Shown here in pieces: positions 36,901-49,344 of a stretch of 64,000 bases of DNA. A program made the translations under genes and the position numbers. This DNA comes from Penelope pileata (taxonomy: Eukaryota; Chordata; Aves; Galliformes; Cracidae), in the NCBI GenBank assembly GCA_013396635.1, contig WBMW01005074.1, positions 124,001 to 188,000 of the forward strand, given 5' to 3'. Under the pieces are notes generated by a model, which saw only the letters and a list, made by a program, of their open reading frames with translations, ran no database searches and had not been told where the DNA came from. Position 1 is the first letter of the stretch. The number at the start of each line of letters is the position of its first letter.

Positions 36901-39900
36901 CAGTGAAAATCCACAGAGATGATGAAAGGACTTGATCTATCCCTGTCCAGCCTTGCACCTTCCTTTCTCCGAAGTTTTCTACAACCAACCCTAAACTTGC
37001 AGCTAACAAACACATGCTCTCTTCAGTCATTTTTACATGCAGAGACTGCCTTTTACAGTGGCAAAACATTTCTTTCCCCTCATGGATATACAGAACCCAT
37101 GAAAAGGCTGTAGCAGAGAAAAGGAAAGAGTGAAGAAGGGATAAAGGTGCCATTGAAAAATGAACTGCACTAAAAGCTCCACCACATTATTCTAGAGGCA
37201 ACTCCTATTACACAGAGTTACCAGAGTATTTCTATTCTTTCAGCCAAACTATCAGCAGGAAGGTGAGGAGGGGTGAGGGAGCTAAAGGAATGAGAAACAA
37301 GCAAGATTTGCAAGTCTCTAAAACCATACTGCATTCAGACAGTACTGACAGAATTAACACAATATTTATACTGTATTAATGAGCAGATCCCTTCACAGAA
37401 AGATTTCTGAAAACATGTTATGGTTAGAGGAATCTTTAAAGAAGAAAACAAAACAAACAAAACTGCATCTCTATAGTCTGGGATAATGAAAATCCAATGC
37501 ATTCTACTTAGGCATTATGCAATCCACAGACTTAGTGAATAATATATCCTGCAGATTCATCACAAAGTCTAGCAAATTATGACCTCAGCTGCTGTTACAA
37601 AAAAATAAGTTTTCTGACTATACAAATGTAACATGCATACCTGGCAACAAAGCTTCTGACCAATGACAGAACTTCTCTTTTACCTGCAGCTCTTTTACCT
37701 ACTTTTAACGTAAAATATTTTTAGCTATGTATTTAATCCAGTAACACTCACAAATTACTCAAATTACAGTCTATTTTATTCTCCCATAGTATGAAGAAAG
37801 GGTTACCACTGAGAAGGAAAAAGAAATCCATACTTAATGGTGCTGGGTGTCCAGCAGTAAAACAGAGTCGAAGTTCCTGGTAACAGTGGCTATCTTCACT
37901 AAAGACAAAGGTTTTCCATAAGTAGTATTTGTTATTACTCTCATTTTCATCACTAATTGTTGGGACACTCACACTACTTCATGAGTATTATCCCAAAACA
38001 AAAGCAACAGCAAGTATATTTTGTTGATTTACAGAACAAACAATGTATTGTTTCCTCAGGTGCTTTATCTTTACTGAAATTCCAAATTATGCATCATAGG
38101 TTTTGAGTATTGTTCATTCTCTCTAAACAAGTTGTGCAAAGATTAAAATTATTTAAGATCCCGTGACAAACAAGCATAGTTAACGCAGCTGTCTTTTTAG
38201 TCCATCTGCTTATTATTTTTAAGAAGTCTAAGTTAAAAATTCGGGCCTAAGAAATAATGATGGTACTTCCCAGACAAAAGATTGATTCTTTTAAATAGTT
38301 TTTAGAACGTAAAAGTTTTACCTCCACTTAATATATTACCATTCTTTCTTTTATGCTTATTGTCAATGTATTCACAGAAAAAATATGCAACTGTATGCAC
38401 ATTCTGAACCTCTATTAAGAAGGAACTTTCCTAAATTCACTTCTGTTTCCAGCTGTACTCATAAATATTTTAAGCTTTCAAGACTATACTCTAGAAATAC
38501 ATTGTTTTTGAGATTTCATCTGTTTACATTACTGAAGAACTCATATTTTAAGAATAGAATGAGATTTTTAGACATATTGAAGACAGTAAACATTTGGCTA
38601 ATGATTTTCAAGAAGACATTAACCCTCCCAAAGCTTTCACAACTTCACCAGTACATGGAATGGCCAGGAATAGAGTTAGAACTGTCTTTTAAGATGTGCA
38701 TTACCTCATCTTTTGATCAGGGAATTAATTAATCGAAATGGACCATACAATAACATTTTTCTCAACGGTAGCAACAATAAACAAAGTTGGCTATTACTCA
38801 GAGGGCAAACAGGTGAAGATTGATTCAGAGCATGCTACTGAAACAGCAACTAAGTAGAGCAACAAGCAAATCACAACAGCGTATAGGTATTGCATTCTAC
38901 GAAGTTCAATGAAACGAAACTACAGAAGAGAAATACACACAAACTAATACTAATGTATTTTTCGTATCATAGGTCACGCTAGACGAGTGATGGATTAGCC
39001 TATACTCACTGTGCCTTATGAAACAAACAGATTTCAAAGATTACATATTTCTATTTCAAATCTTATTACTAATTTTTCTTTCCCTTACATACAGAAGCAC
39101 CAGTACACTTTTTAGTTTTTAATCTTTGTTTTCACATTTTCATTAAAAACATCCTAAGTATATGCAGTGCTAATATTAAACATGACTATTACAAAGGTCT
39201 TGAATAATTTTGTAGGAAAAAAAGCAACTAAAGAACAAACATATGTACCACATAAGTAGTCATAAGAGACGGCATTTTTGATCATGATATGAGTTTCATT
39301 ATCTTACTATTTCAGTCCAATGCAGTTTTCCTTACAAGAAGTACAAACTCCTACAGTACAATACAAAAAAGCCTTTAAACCAAATCCTCTACCAGTGTCT
39401 TGTTTTCTGCGAAGCACTTGTTTTGGCAAACAGCTAGAAGCCTGCAAAGAAAAGGTCATCGATCTTCGTCTGAAAAACTCGAGCCAGCTTTGTACAGTAA
39501 GAGCCTATTACAAACGCAATGCTTACCAGATGTTCCATCAGCTAGCTGGATGCAATCCAAGGGACAGCTATAAATCTATGCAGAAATGTTCATTGGGAAG
39601 GCATTTGCCACAAAAATTGCAAAAGCACCCTTTGGAGAGCCTGTTCACTGAGCAGCGTGGTTTAGAAGTACAGTGTACCAACAGACTTGGTACTCCAAGA
39701 TTGCCACCAAGTACTGATCTGTGTTTGCATTAACATCTTTAAAGAGATCTAGCTTTGAACAGCTAGTTTACAAGGTTCATTTCCTCAGCAAATGCTGGCG
39801 CCATTACTGAAGTCAGCCTAAGTTGCATGTGAAAAGGACTTCATGTGGACTGTCCCACTTATTTCATTTGTCCTCCTTTGATTCTAAGGCTTCTCAATTA

Positions 39901-42900
39901 CTGTCATTTGGGTAACAACAGACAAAGTATCTGCTATTCGACGCAAGGCTAACAACATGTGAAGCTTTGTCTCAAGAAATAGCGCACCTCCCCCATCAGC
40001 AAATAATTATTCACTGGTGTTAGAGGAATTACAGACCTCTTCTGACATCAATCTTCTATTTAACTTAATCTAACAGTTTCGGGAAAAACTGTTTATTTCA
40101 GATTTAAAAAATTGTCTAGATGAGAAACACAACCCTCGATTTTCTATTTTAGTATGAAAGTATATATTGTATCTATAATAGCCGTAATATTCTCCTTGGT
40201 TAAAATTTGTTGATTAACAAGCAATAAAAACTTCAAGCAACCCAGCCGGTTTTTGTTCGCTTGTTGTACAGCATCTGACTAGAAACTCAAGATCTAGATG
40301 GACAAAGCTTTCTTAAAGTTATAAATATAGTCATAAAGTAGGTGAATAGCTCCAAGAAGAGAAAGAAACTTAGAATAAAAAATAAACTCATTATTGAGAT
40401 AAGCTTTCAATCAAATCAAATAAGATACCAAAGCAAATACTTCAGTAATAATTCTGAATTATTCTCCTTAAAAGAAGGAAATGAAGGTGCAGCAGAAGTA
40501 GAAAGCTTCACAAATCAGAATTTAAGCTTCTTTTATTTCTTTGTTTTTACCCTTTTCACCTCACCTGTGGTTTGAATAAGTTCTGATCTTTTGGTGCTGA
40601 AAATACAAACAGCTGAATAGGAAAAATATCCCCAAATCCTAGTGATATAAAACAAAAGCATCAAAGGAAATAGGTTCTCAGTTGACACACTGTGTAATGA
40701 ATTTTGAAAACAAAGATTCTGGTCATGTTTAAAGCTGGCTCTCACACTACTACTTGCTTTTGTTCTGTAAAACAAGTAAGCATACTCACTGAAAACACAG
40801 TAGAACGTTACCTTTGCCCGAGGTATGAATAAAAACATCAGCAGCAGAATCCTGTATACTGAGACTGAACAGAGGAGAGCAACAAATGTGTCTTGTTTCT
40901 CTGATTATGTTTTGCTTTACATCAAAAAGAGAGAAAAGATATGCAATATGGGCACAACAGACTTTTTATTCTCAAGCACACAATATTCCTTACAGAGGGA
41001 GCTGCATGTGTGTAAGAGTTCTAACTCATAAATCTACTTGACACCATTCATCAGCACTGCCAATTCAGCACTGTCCTGTTCAGATCATTCCAGATTATTT
41101 TCACTCCTAGAAAAAGTCACAGCCTCAAGTCTAAAAAGTATAAATTTCAAGTGGTTTGCTAAATCTAGGTAAACGATTTCCCAAGCACCAAACAGCATCC
41201 TTAGTCCTCAGATACATTACACTTTATGTGGCCCCAATGCCACAGCAGATTCATACATACAGATACTTCTCACTCCACCTACTGCTCCACAGAAAAGCAG
41301 AGGCTTGTCAGGGCTCTGAGTCTACCTTTGCTTCTATGCAGCCTCTGTAACAGTAACTATCAGCCCCCTCTTGCTCTTGCCAAGCCACTTCCAATACATC
41401 ATCTTCTTACGAGACATTAAAATACAGAGGAAGTTAAGGACATGTGTTGCATGCTCAAAGTTGCAAAGTAAGAGATATAAAGATCTCTGCAGCGAAGCTG
41501 TTAACTGACTGTGTGATTCTTCTTTTCCGTGCGTTTACCAAAAGCATGTGGCTTATGAGTTATTAGACAGTAGGTTCCGTATAACATTCTGCAAGATGTC
41601 AATCAGCAACATTTATACCTGCAAAACTGACATGAGTTAAAGAACTGGGAAAACTCTAACTTTATATTTTGACTGAAATGTTAAATGCCTAACCTGATGT
41701 AGTTTGAAGTCCAAGGATGTTGATGGACATCAGTGCAAAAAAAGCCAAATCAACGCAAACAAAATTATTCTTATTCATAAAATACTGCCATTATTCCATC
41801 TAACAGGCTTTATTGTAAAATATGTCCTTAAGTTCTTCATCCACTGAAATTTAAGTGTCTTACAAGCAGAAGAATCTGAACAGATGCATGTACTTGAAGA
41901 TGTAATCTTTGCAAGCAAGCAGTTTGTGGACGCAGCCCTGAACACGGTGCCTTTCGCAGTACCTACCACCTCCCGCATGCGCTGTGGCATTCTATTGGAA
42001 TATAACTGCACACTAAAGTGAAGAATCTGTAATCGTATACAAAGACAATTGTATAATATGAATTTGGGCATGTAACAACAATAAATAATCATCGCAACTG
42101 ATTGGACATACAAAGTAGGAAAAATTTTGAATAGTTCTTAAATTTTTTATTACTTATTGTTTGTAATAAATCCACAGTTAATAAAACCCCACAACCTGTC
42201 AAGGTCATTCTGCTAGTCATTGCATAGCTACTGATGTAATAATGACACACTTCAAATGGCACTTAATTTGTGAGTTGATAGAGAGGCTCTACAAGTAACT
42301 GGATATCTTTGTCACATATAAGCCAATAATTCCAAAGAAATAAGAAATCTACAACAAATGCATTAAGGAGGTCACAAGCTTTTAAATATAGCAGCATCTG
42401 TCTTTCAGACTATATAAAACTGAGTTTGTTAAAAATGTTTTTAATCATTCCTCAGGCAATTGACCTCTTACCCATTTGATGGCCATCTGCTATCCCAGTT
42501 TATAAAGTGAATCATTGTGTTATTGCATTACTTACATTTTAAACGTTTAGATTGCATTTGGATCTGAATCAGCTAGTTCTTAAAAATTTCTGAAATCATT
42601 CAGAAAATTTAAGGCACAAAATTTTATAAGCACTAAAATAGACCAAAAAGTACTGCCAAGCATGTCAATAAAACAGTCAATGAGTGCACTTCAGCCTAGA
42701 AATTATGTCTATGCTACAGCAACATTGAATTAGTATAGAAAATCAGTATGACCTTGGACACAGATCAGCAATGAAGAAACAGACAGCATGTTTTATAAGA
42801 GTCTCCTGTTCATCCAAAGACTGATAAGCAGACACACTCTTATCCATAGCCCTGACAGAAATTGAAGATATGAGTTTAAAAACCTGTGCAATCATTACAC

Positions 42901-42995
42901 TCATTTTGTGAAGTATACGGGGAATGGATACAACAGACCTTTCCCAAGGAAATTACTTACAAACACTGGTCCATTATAAACATCTTCCTTAGAAC

Positions 42996-43031
42996 TATAT
43001 ATATACACACTAAATATATGTATATGTGTAT
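42996..43031. repeat. Degenerate TA/TG/CA microsatellite
   Basis: Alternating TATATATACACAC then TATATGTATATGTGTATA. Confidence 0.6.
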
Positions 43032-43246
43032 ACAAAGTGGAGTTACCAGATGTTTGGTTGATAGCAAAATTGACTGACTTTTTTTTTCCTTTGTAAGTCT
43101 GGCAAAACATCTGGCAGAGTTATCAGAAGTGCTTACTCTTTAAGGATCCTATGTGCTTGCATAATGCACAGCACAAGGTTCAATGAAATTAACCAAAAAA
43201 TTCCAACTAATACTATTGCATGCTGTGTCAGGTCTACAGAAGCTAC

Positions 43247-43263
43247 TTTTTTTTTTTTTTTTT
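43247..43263. repeat. T17 homopolymer
   Basis: Uninterrupted run of 17 T. No retroposon body was recognised beside it. Confidence 0.9.
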
Positions 43264-43623
43264 GACCAACAACTATTTCTGACTAAGACATTATTTCTGT
43301 TTTCTTTTTAAAATAGTCCTGAGCAGGCAGTTACTTGTCAATAATTTTAAAAATTGAAGTATTAAAATTATAACCAAATATTTGCATAAATGGGACTTTG
43401 CTAATTAACTGTTGATTTAAACCTGTGAATGGATACCTTACTGTGTATGTATACTCAGGAATTTTCCACTGACACAGCTGTTTGCATTCATGGGAAACAA
43501 ATGCATATTTACTCTGAATGTACAGAGCCCTTTTAAATGGAATAAATCTCTAATAGGTAAATAACCCCACAGATCAATTTTGGCATGGAGAATTTAAAGA
43601 CCTGAGCTACAAGTGTTACAAAA

Positions 43624-43712
43624 ATAGAATTACAGAAAGATAGAATGGCTTGTGTTGGAAAGGACCTCAAAGACCATCTAGCTCCACTCCCATTGCCATT
43701 GGCAGGCTTGTC
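43624..43712 (-). mobile_element. CR1 LINE, 3'-end fragment
   Basis: The plus strand shows GATAGAATGGCTTGTGTTGG, AAAGGACCTCAAAGACCATC and CATTGCCATTGGCAGGC, the reverse complement of the CR1 3' UTR end. It is 5'-truncated to under 100 bp. Confidence 0.85.
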
Positions 43713-45177
43713 AACAAAATAGAGAATTTATAAATGTATTTTAAGAGCTGTTTTCCCTCCCTCTTCTTTCTACATCCAACATCAGCAAAACATGTTAAGT
43801 GTTTTTCAGGACTGGTTTTGAAAACACACTATAGTGATGTTTGAGTTTTTACAACAAATTTTTAATCCTAACTCTTGAGAACATCACTTTGTGTGATAAA
43901 CTGTTCATTTAGCACTTTATTTTCAGTATATGGGCCAGATAATTCGTACTATGGAATTTACAAAAGATTGCTAAAATAAATAGTTACCCTACCTCTCAGT
44001 GGAGAACAAACATTCCAAAGCTACAAGCAGGCTCCAAAACAGCATTAGTTTACAAAAAAAAAAAAAAAGGGATGACAAAAACATTTCAGCTGAGCTTGTT
44101 TCTTGTAAGGACTTTATGTAGTTTGCCTTTCATTTCTCAGACTTCAGTATTTGCGCTTTCCAACCTTTTTCTGCTTCAAACACTAGAACCAAATGGGAGC
44201 AAGTTCTAGAAAATGATGTTTTCAGAACAAATCCCAAATACCTTGCGATTTGAATAATCCACAGTGAGAGTCTGCATTGCTACAAGATATTCAGCAGAGA
44301 GCCATCTAAAGAACTGAGCTTTCTGGGCAGCCCGCTCACAAGTGCGGCATTACTGCTACAGTAGAGCTACTTCGCTAGGCAGCTTCTAAAGGAAATTGCA
44401 CAATATAGGAAATGGCAAGAGAAGATGACATAGCTCTGTATCTGTCTGTGGATTTGTAGTTTTCTTCAGAAAAGAAAAACTGAAAGTAGCAAACCCAACA
44501 ACCCAACACCTCTTTCTCTGGTTCCGCATAAAAATACTTCCCAGATGCTCATACTGGTATCTGAACAGAAGCTCTCAACAAGTCAAGCAACATGATAAGG
44601 TGAGGCAGAACTCTTTACCTGCCTTTGTAATCTGTCATGTTTCCATAATTTCCTGTACACCTACATCACACAAGTGATGGAAGTCCATGATTTCATTTAG
44701 AGGAGTTAAAGGAAGTTGTGTACTTTTGTGGAAGAAATCAGCTTCTAACAAAGAACTGGTTTTATTATTTTGACATTAAGTGAAAGAAGTGTCAAGGGAT
44801 AAGCAATCTGGTAGCTGTGACTAAGGGACAATTTAATTTTAAGAGGCATATGGTAACGATGTCTTCTGTCAACATTAAGTAACAAAATTAAACTACTGCA
44901 AATATACTACTAGCAAGAATGTTTCTTCTTTATCCATCATTTAGGATCTTACACAAACTTTTAATTTATATAGCAATTTATTCAAATAGGCTCTCTTACA
45001 GATTTAGGGCTCTTGCTTCTTAGTGACAATTTAAATGCAAAGCTTTCTGCCCATATTAATGGAATAATCTAATTAAGTCAATTTTACCAAACTAGAATTT
45101 GGATATCTATATTAAAATCTTTTAGAAGTGTCAAATAACTGAGGCTACATCGTTGATCAGATTAGTGTGACCTAATG
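43713..45177. other. Intron sequence, nothing recognised
   Basis: AT-rich unique-looking DNA with an A-tract near 44053. Confidence 0.5.
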
Positions 45178-45254
45178 CAGGGGACCTGCTTTAGCAGGGG
45201 GGTTGGACTCTATGATCTCTACAGGTCCCTTCCAACCCCTGCAATTCTGTGATT
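45178..45254 (+). mobile_element. CR1 LINE, 3'-end fragment
   Basis: GACCTGCTTTAGCAGGGG, GGTTGGACTCTATGATCTCT and CAGGTCCCTTCCAACCCCTG, ending AATTCTGTGATT. This is the CR1 tail in sense orientation. Confidence 0.9.
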
Positions 45255-46372
45255 GCTGCTAATTAGAAGTTTACATATATCACATAAAAGAATTGAGTCC
45301 AATTTTCAGTACTCAGAACTACAAGACAATATTAGTCTGTAAGATTACACTACATCTCAATGGCTGACATTTTTATTGTCCATTCTGTGACCTTTGTAAC
45401 AAAAATACTAAGAAATATGCAACATTGTTTCCTCCAATTGAAATCATTGCTATAGGTATTTTTAATTTTCCTAAATTGCCATTTTTTCCACTCAAGAATC
45501 AGAAGCGAAACAGTGATAATAGCAGGATTTAAAACATTAAACAGGCAGCTTCTGAGAATACATTGTTTGTTTTATCCTCCCACACATTCTAATGTTTCCA
45601 TAAGTAGGCAGGGTTGGGTTCCTAAACACACTGATAGGCATAAGTTATCTTTACAGAAGCAGTTAAGGCTCTAAGCATTCAGAAAGAGGCCTAGTGGGAT
45701 TCACAAATTTAATTAGGGTGCATAATTCCCATTTGAAGTTGTTGAATATTGTGGACCTTTTCAGTGTAGGTATTTACAATCTTTTGTAAGTCTCATTAGG
45801 CATCTGATTTGCTTGGTACTCTTAAGTTTGTGTGACAGTGTGCAATCCCTACGGTTTTCTGCTTAATTACAGTTAACTTAGCAATGGTAGAAATTCCAAA
45901 CTGTAGGTTTGTAAAGTGTAGATGAATTTAGATGTAGATTCAGACATCATTATGCTTGCCCATCACCTTCCTCTATTGGGAACACTAACTTAAAGGGAAT
46001 TCTGCCTGAACAGACTGAAATACCAAGCTCTTGGTTACCACTAAGTTTTGAAGACCATTGCCAATAAATTCTAGAATTTAACATACTGTTGATTTTTTTT
46101 TATTTTATTTTACTCATTTTAAAAAAGCAATTGTGGTTTTATGTCAAGATTTGCCCAGTACAAAGAAAATGCCATTTACTCTGATATCATTTACAGTGAT
46201 AGCTGGAATTCAAAAATAAGACCACCAACTGTCAAATTAGTTCAAGAGTAATAAACACCTCAACCAACGCTAGCCAGTCAAAAGTCACACATTTAGTCTA
46301 ACCTAGACTCCTTTTATATTCAACATATACAGATGAACTAAAATGAGCTGCCCCGCTGAAATACATAAAATA
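45255..46372. other. Intron sequence, nothing recognised
   Basis: Unique-looking AT-rich DNA leading up to the mariner insertion site. The TA at 46371-46372 is the likely target dinucleotide. Confidence 0.5.
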
Positions 46373-46914
46373 CAAGGGCTGCTCAGAAAGTAATGCTTCC
46401 TATTTTATTACATTGCCCCACGACATCAGAGGCAGATGTTGGTGGTATGGCAGTAGAGGCTGAACCTTTCTGCAAATATTCTGTTCCATTTTGCTGCTGT
46501 GTGACAGATGGCAGCAGAGGGGCAGTCTGACAAAACAGCGTCAGACATGGAAGTACATATGGAGCAGAAGTGTGAAACTGAATTCCTCCATGCAGAAAAA
46601 AATGGCACCTGTTGACACTCATTGGTCTCCTTAAACATTCAGCAAGTGACAAACAGTGGATGTGAGCACATGTGAGGTGGTGGGTGGAGCATTTCAGCAG
46701 TTGCAACAGCAGGTCACCTCCGCTAGTATGGATTTTTACAAGCATAGCACATAGGCCATCACTGGTGAAAATGCACAGCTAATGATGATAACTATGTTGA
46801 AAAACAGTGTTTTGTAGCTGTGAACTTCCTCTATCAAACTGTGTTATTGTGCTCTTTGTAGCTGTTGTAGTTTCCCTGGAAATAAATAGGAGGCATTACT
46901 TTTGGAGTAACCTA
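46373..46914 (+). mobile_element. Mariner-type (GalluHop-like) transposon, internally deleted, both ends present
   Basis: The left end, GGGCTGCTCAGAAAGTAATG then CTTCCTATTTTATTA, and the right end, AAATAGGAGGCATTACTTTT then GGAGTAAC, form terminal inverted repeats. TA flanks both sides, as for Tc1/mariner insertion. About 540 bp is less than half an autonomous mariner, so most of the transposase is deleted, a MITE-like structure. The sequence agrees with my memory of chicken GalluHop; a search would settle the family name. Confidence 0.88.
46763..46861 (+). pseudogene. Mariner transposase C-terminal remnant
   Basis: In one plus frame, codons from 46763 read W-stop-KCTANDDNYVEKQCFVAV and continue to a TAG at 46859-46861. 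A tryptophan followed by KC(I/T)...G/D-x-Y-V/F-E is the usual end of mariner transposases. The DDE catalytic core is absent and a TGA interrupts the tail, so no active enzyme remains. Confidence 0.6.
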
Positions 46915-49280
46915 TATCAGATGTATTCTATTTACATTAATATTTATGTATATAAAGAAATCAGATTAAATAGGCATTTTGAAACTACAGAGTAAATCAG
47001 ATTTTGTGTGGATAAATGTTTGCTTTCTATAGAGCAAACCACGTTAGGTTGCGCACAGTGGCTACACCTAAAATTAGGTGTTTTGCTTCAAGACAGTTTA
47101 AGTGAGAGGAGACTCTTCCAGAATTAGATAGGCCTCAGTCCCACTACAGCAGTCTAAAAATAGAATTTCATAGTGTCGCCAACAAAACACCAAACGAGTT
47201 TACAGACTGTTGTACAAAACTGCTCCACTTTCCCTTTTGAGCAAAACCATAGTTTTTCAAGAGAATTTTGCAATACTTCTACACAAAGCTTTTCCATTTT
47301 TACTTGATTTGATGGGAAAGCTCTCAAAGTACTTCTGCATTTTGTAAGCAAAACAACTTCTCTAGGGTTCTAACAAATTCACCCTAATTAAAGTCTCAGT
47401 CTTCCCATAAGAAAACATTCCATAAGCTTTTTTCCTCAGAGGCCTATTTCCATAGGAGTTCAGCTGTTTTTATGCTCCCCCCTTCAACACTAATGTAGTA
47501 ATACAAACTCTAGTTTTGCAGATCTCTAAGCACCTCTAAGTTGTCACACAGTAATGCATCACACAACACAGGAGACACCACCACAGCCTTTTATCCCTCC
47601 CCTCCATTTTGCGAATGAAGAAGCAAAACTGCTTCAGACAGGTTCTTCACGATCCTAGGCAAAGCATTATAGGTCTTAACAATAAACATAAACAAAGGTT
47701 TCACAGAAGTTTTTGACTCACACAACTGAGGACAGCAATTTCCCAAATTGATGCTCCTCCAAGGAGTAGCCAATCTCTGAGAAAGAAATGCACTCTTCTC
47801 CACGGCCAGCCCTTAAATGAGCCCAGGACAGCCCCACCCTGGGCCTACATTTTTCTCGTCACATGGGGAACACAGGTGCAAATAACTTGCCTGTTGTCCC
47901 CAGGCCTGCCACAGCCCTCCACCAGGTGCTCAATCACCAGTTCAGGCCACGACCAAACATTTCCCCTACACCACCTCATTGAAAGGTCACAGAGATTTAA
48001 AGAACTTTTGAAGAACAAAACACCATTCTTCTCATCTTTTGATGGTCCAGCACACCTGAACACATCTTGCAATGTAATAGTAATGCTGTGCTTGCCTGGG
48101 TATCAACCACTATAAATGGAAGCTTGGAAGAACATTTACTTGACAATACATCTTACAAAGCAATACCGTTAAACCACATTTTTGTTCTTTCATTGACATG
48201 GCAATTAGTATAATATGTAGAAACTACTATTAAAGCAATGGCTACTACTTCAATACATAGCAAGAAAAAAGGCAAAGCGTCTCTTGTGTGGGTACATGAC
48301 TTAAAGATGAAGTCTAAATACTGGTTTGCTTTGTTTTTAAATTTCAGGATTTAGTGCAGTATATGTTTTTGCAAGCTACTGTTAGTAATTGGTCAGAGCA
48401 CAGTATTCATTACAAAGAACAAAAATATAAAACATTCTTCTACTGTTTCTTAACTTTGCCAGGCAAAATAATTTCATTTCATACCATTTTCTATTTCAAC
48501 TTCTGTCAGGGTTTATGTGAAACTTCTTTATGTATTCCGAACCCTGTTCAGCTGAGCTTTATGAGCTATTGGGGAAAACTGTTAAGACAACATCATTTAA
48601 AATAATCAAACCCAAACCAACCATCCCCATTTCAGCAGGTCAGGCTGTCACTGAGAATATGACCAATACGCAGAACAGAATTGTTTCTTCATAAACTCTC
48701 TTATTGCCATATACCACCTGACTCTGATACCAATTAAACAGCAGAAAAATATCTTAATAAATACTTCTCTTCCATCTTCCTGCATTTTTCCCAACATTTA
48801 GCAGCTATGTCATTAAAATGAAAACACCTCTTATCATTACAATGTTGTGCTCATTACTTTACTTGGAAAAGAAAACATTTAGTGGAAAAATAAATATTAG
48901 AGTAATCTAAAAAAGCAAATAAGCTCTTCCTCCCCCCCCCCTTTTGACATCTCATTTTTACACTTACATAATGGGTAGCATTCTTTCAAAATTAAGAATT
49001 TGAAAGTTTATTCTAGGAATCAATAATTCTAAACTACTGTCATTCCATTACTGTACTTCTAGTTGGCATTGCTACCAACAGCGATTTACAGATTAAGATG
49101 AACTGCAACTGCTCATTGACTCACAAGCATATACATCAAAATGTGTTCTCTTTTACTTTTTGAGTAAAACCCTCACTTTATGAGGGCATTGGCACAGCAC
49201 CTTATCTATTACTTCTGTTGCAGAGGCCCTTGAAAGATTCCATTCATTAAAGAATAAGGGAAAATTTTGAAAGTCCCTAC
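46915..49280. other. Intron sequence next to the exon donor
   Basis: No repeat is called firmly. 47588-47665 weakly recalls a reverse-complement MIR (CCATTTTGCGAATGAAGAAG). A C10-type tract lies near 48932-48942. The donor-proximal part has no unusual structure. Confidence 0.45.
47588..47665 (-). mobile_element. Possible MIR SINE relic
   Basis: TATCCCTCCCCTCCATTTTG then CGAATGAAGAAGCAAAACTG parallels reverse MIR (TATCCCCATTTTACAGATGA and GGAAACTG). Divergence is high and the flanks do not extend clearly. Confidence 0.33.
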
Positions 49281-49344
49281 CTTCACCTGACGATCCTGAA
49301 AGGTCTATGATGACATACACTCTCCCTTCTGGCTCCAAGTCAAT
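49281..49344 (-). CDS. PRKCE: PRKCE coding exon (probably exon 2), end of the C2 domain
   Basis: Protein kinase C epsilon is a calcium-independent, diacylglycerol-activated Ser/Thr kinase; its N-terminal C2 domain serves membrane and anchoring contacts. Read on the minus strand, this 64-nt exon gives 21 codons plus one base. The peptide includes DLEPEGRVYVIIDLSGSS, which I recall as about residues 118-135 of vertebrate PRKCE, the last beta strand of C2 and the start of the linker to C1. PKC eta, the nearest paralogue, has a clearly different sequence here (LEPEGKVFVVITLTGS). The acceptor is a pyrimidine-rich tract ending TTGATTGCAG just 3' of 49344 on the plus strand; the donor is GAAG|GTAGGG at 49280-49275. 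The exon starts in phase 0 and ends after codon position 1; that last base, G, fits the GCN alanine that follows GE in PRKCE. Homology to the family is from memory; orthology and exon number are inferred. Neighbouring exons lie outside the window. Confidence 0.88.

Larger units (their letters stand above)
30766..43623. other. Long intron stretch with few recognisable features
   Basis: Apart from the small repeats listed, I see no exon or transposon in this ~12.8 kb. Homeodomain-like motif clusters occur near 31640-31720 (CATTATTGATTATTAACGC) and 42350-42600. The longest open frame outside repeats is at 39320-39733 (plus, 137 codons). No RNA gene was recognised. Confidence 0.5.
1..49280 (-). 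other. PRKCE: PRKCE intron downstream of the C2-end exon (partial)
   Basis: Inferred from the donor site GTAGGG at the end of the exon. The next PRKCE exon should carry the basic linker and first C1 zinc finger (HX12CX2C pattern, YCSHC motif). I saw nothing of this kind on the minus strand, so the intron is at least 49 kb here. It holds most of the repeats in the window, two blocks that look like conserved regulatory DNA and a perfect hairpin. An independent non-coding transcript inside it cannot be excluded from sequence alone. Confidence 0.7.

Noticed and set aside
46383..46745. 120-codon minus-strand open frame
   Set aside because: It lies wholly within the mariner element and shows no transposase motif on that strand. 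The transposase tail reads on the plus strand.
1..49280. Search for the next PRKCE exon (basic linker and first C1 zinc finger) on the minus strand
   Set aside because: No HX12CX2C pattern or YCSHC-type motif was seen, so the exon is judged to lie outside the window.
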